This document shows, one piece after another, positions 63,490-64,000 of a stretch of 64,000 nt of DNA. The DNA lies in NCBI GenBank assembly GCA_951799425.1, contig OX637399.1, positions 13,880,501 through 13,944,500 on the forward strand. The letters run 5' to 3'. How positions within the stretch are numbered: the stretch's first letter is position 1; every line of letters starts with the position of its first letter. The translations under genes and the position numbers were made by a program. The stretch comes from Ilex aquifolium. Taxonomy: Eukaryota > Streptophyta > Magnoliopsida > Aquifoliales > Aquifoliaceae. The notes beneath the pieces are model-generated. The model searched no databases. It saw only the letters and a list, made by a program, of their open reading frames with translations, and was not told where the DNA came from.

Positions 63490-64000
63490 TTAGAAATAGA
63501 ACTTTCTTAAATTCGCTATGTTCCAAGGGCGTAATACTGCTTTATGGTCCAAGATCTCGAGCTCATAGTATCCACTGCCACCTATTTGGGTAACTCTGTA
63601 TGGACCCTCCCAATTTTCTCCGAGCTTTCCATGCGTTGGGTTCTTTGCCGACCCCAGTATGCGTCTAAGGACTAAGTCTCCAAGTGTGAAAGACCGAGGG
63701 TTAACTTTCTTTTCATAAGCTCGGGCCATTTGATGCCGATAAGAAGCCATCCTCAAAGCTGTCTGTTCTCTTTTCTCTTCTGCTAGATCAAGATCTCAGG
63801 TAATAACGACATCATTACCGTTGCTTTCAACTAGATCGGTTCTCAGGGTCGGTAAGCTGACCTCTAATGGGATTACTGCTTCCATTCCATAAGCCAGGGT
63901 GAAGGGGGTTTCTCCAATTGAGTGTCGAGGTGTGGTCCGGTACGTCCACAGAACACTCTGCAGCTCTTCTACCCATCTCCCTTTAGCCTCCTCTAACCTT
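63490..64000 (-). pseudogene. pol: Integrase C-terminal part of Tat element E
   Basis: Minus strand, entering from the right edge. End of the catalytic core ([23 protein letters not shown], in parts; [26 protein letters not shown]), then the C-terminal domain (VNPRSFTLGDLVLRRIL, LGENWEGPYRVTQIG, YELEILDHKAVLRPWNIANLRKFYF). One TGA at about 63796-63798 interrupts the frame between core and C-terminal domain. 63756-63490 is open for 88 codons. It resembles integrase of A (4617-5100) closely in motif order. The DDE residues are off the right edge. Confidence 0.85.

Larger units (their letters stand above)
37430..64000 (-). mobile_element. Element E: Tat-type element with antisense gene, split by D
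   Basis: Minus strand. Integrase enters from the right (63490-64000), then a spacer, a minisatellite (62285-63140), a plus-strand (antisense) gene, the polypurine tract (38124-38135) and the 3' LTR (about 37430-38123). Element D (40067-61866) interrupts the antisense gene. The remainder of pol, gag and the 5' LTR lie beyond the right edge. The integrase and LTR motifs are Tat-like. Confidence 0.75.

Overview
This window looks like repeat-rich nuclear DNA of a flowering plant. Almost all of it is LTR retrotransposons inserted into one another. I see no intact cellular gene, rRNA or tRNA. The evidence for a plant is Ty3/gypsy elements of the Athila and Tat types, primer-binding sites matching the 3' end of tRNA-Asp, a Tat polyprotein with a second RNase H, and antisense genes of the 'putative gypsy type transposon' family. 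I cannot name the species.

Layout, left to right. (J) 1-3473, minus strand: part of an Athila-type element with an intact gag and one LTR. It sits in (A), a decayed Tat element on the minus strand (3474-9450 plus 29516-30891) with integrase, two RNase H domains, RT, protease, gag and its 5' LTR. A is split by (B), a plus-strand Athila-like element (9451-29515, TSD ATCCA) with decayed gag-pol and a separate 3' ORF. B is split by (C), a minus-strand non-autonomous element (15832-22577, TSD GTATG). (F) 30892-34995: the 3' end of a plus-strand Tat-like element with an antisense multi-exon gene. 34996-37429: the only stretch not assigned to a retrotransposon; it carries a probable MULE-type MITE. 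(E) 37430-64000: a minus-strand Tat element with an antisense gene, a large minisatellite and the end of its integrase. E's antisense gene is split by (D), an Athila-like element (40067-61866, TSD CTCCA). D keeps an intact 1103-codon gag-protease ORF but has lost RT, RNase H and integrase. D's 3' ORF is split by (G), a non-autonomous element (47703-58938, TSD TGACC) whose only ORF has three zinc knuckles. G's 5' LTR holds two solo LTRs: (H) 48633-50505 (TSD GAAAG) and (I) 51356-53661 (TSD CACCC).

B, C, D, G and H form one extended Athila-related group. Their LTRs share a conserved downstream half. The four with internal regions share the same PBS, a hairpin just after the PBS, a long 3' non-coding module with a second hairpin and an internal polypurine tract, and the final polypurine tract. 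Only B still carries recognisable RT, RNase H and integrase, and these are broken, so D, C and G probably depended on proteins supplied in trans. Eye-counted LTR divergence (B about 2.0%, D about 1.6%, G about 1.0%, C about 0.6%) agrees with the order of nesting.

The most unusual signal is a set of short palindromes with a CCGG core in the upstream part of the LTRs. GTACCGGTAC occurs in 2-6 copies in B, C, D, H and the unrelated LTR I, and again in front of the 3' ORFs of B and D. G instead carries twelve copies of CCTTCCGGAAGG, each containing TTCnnGAA, the heat-shock-element dimer layout. G's triple-zinc-knuckle protein is the other main candidate for something not yet described.
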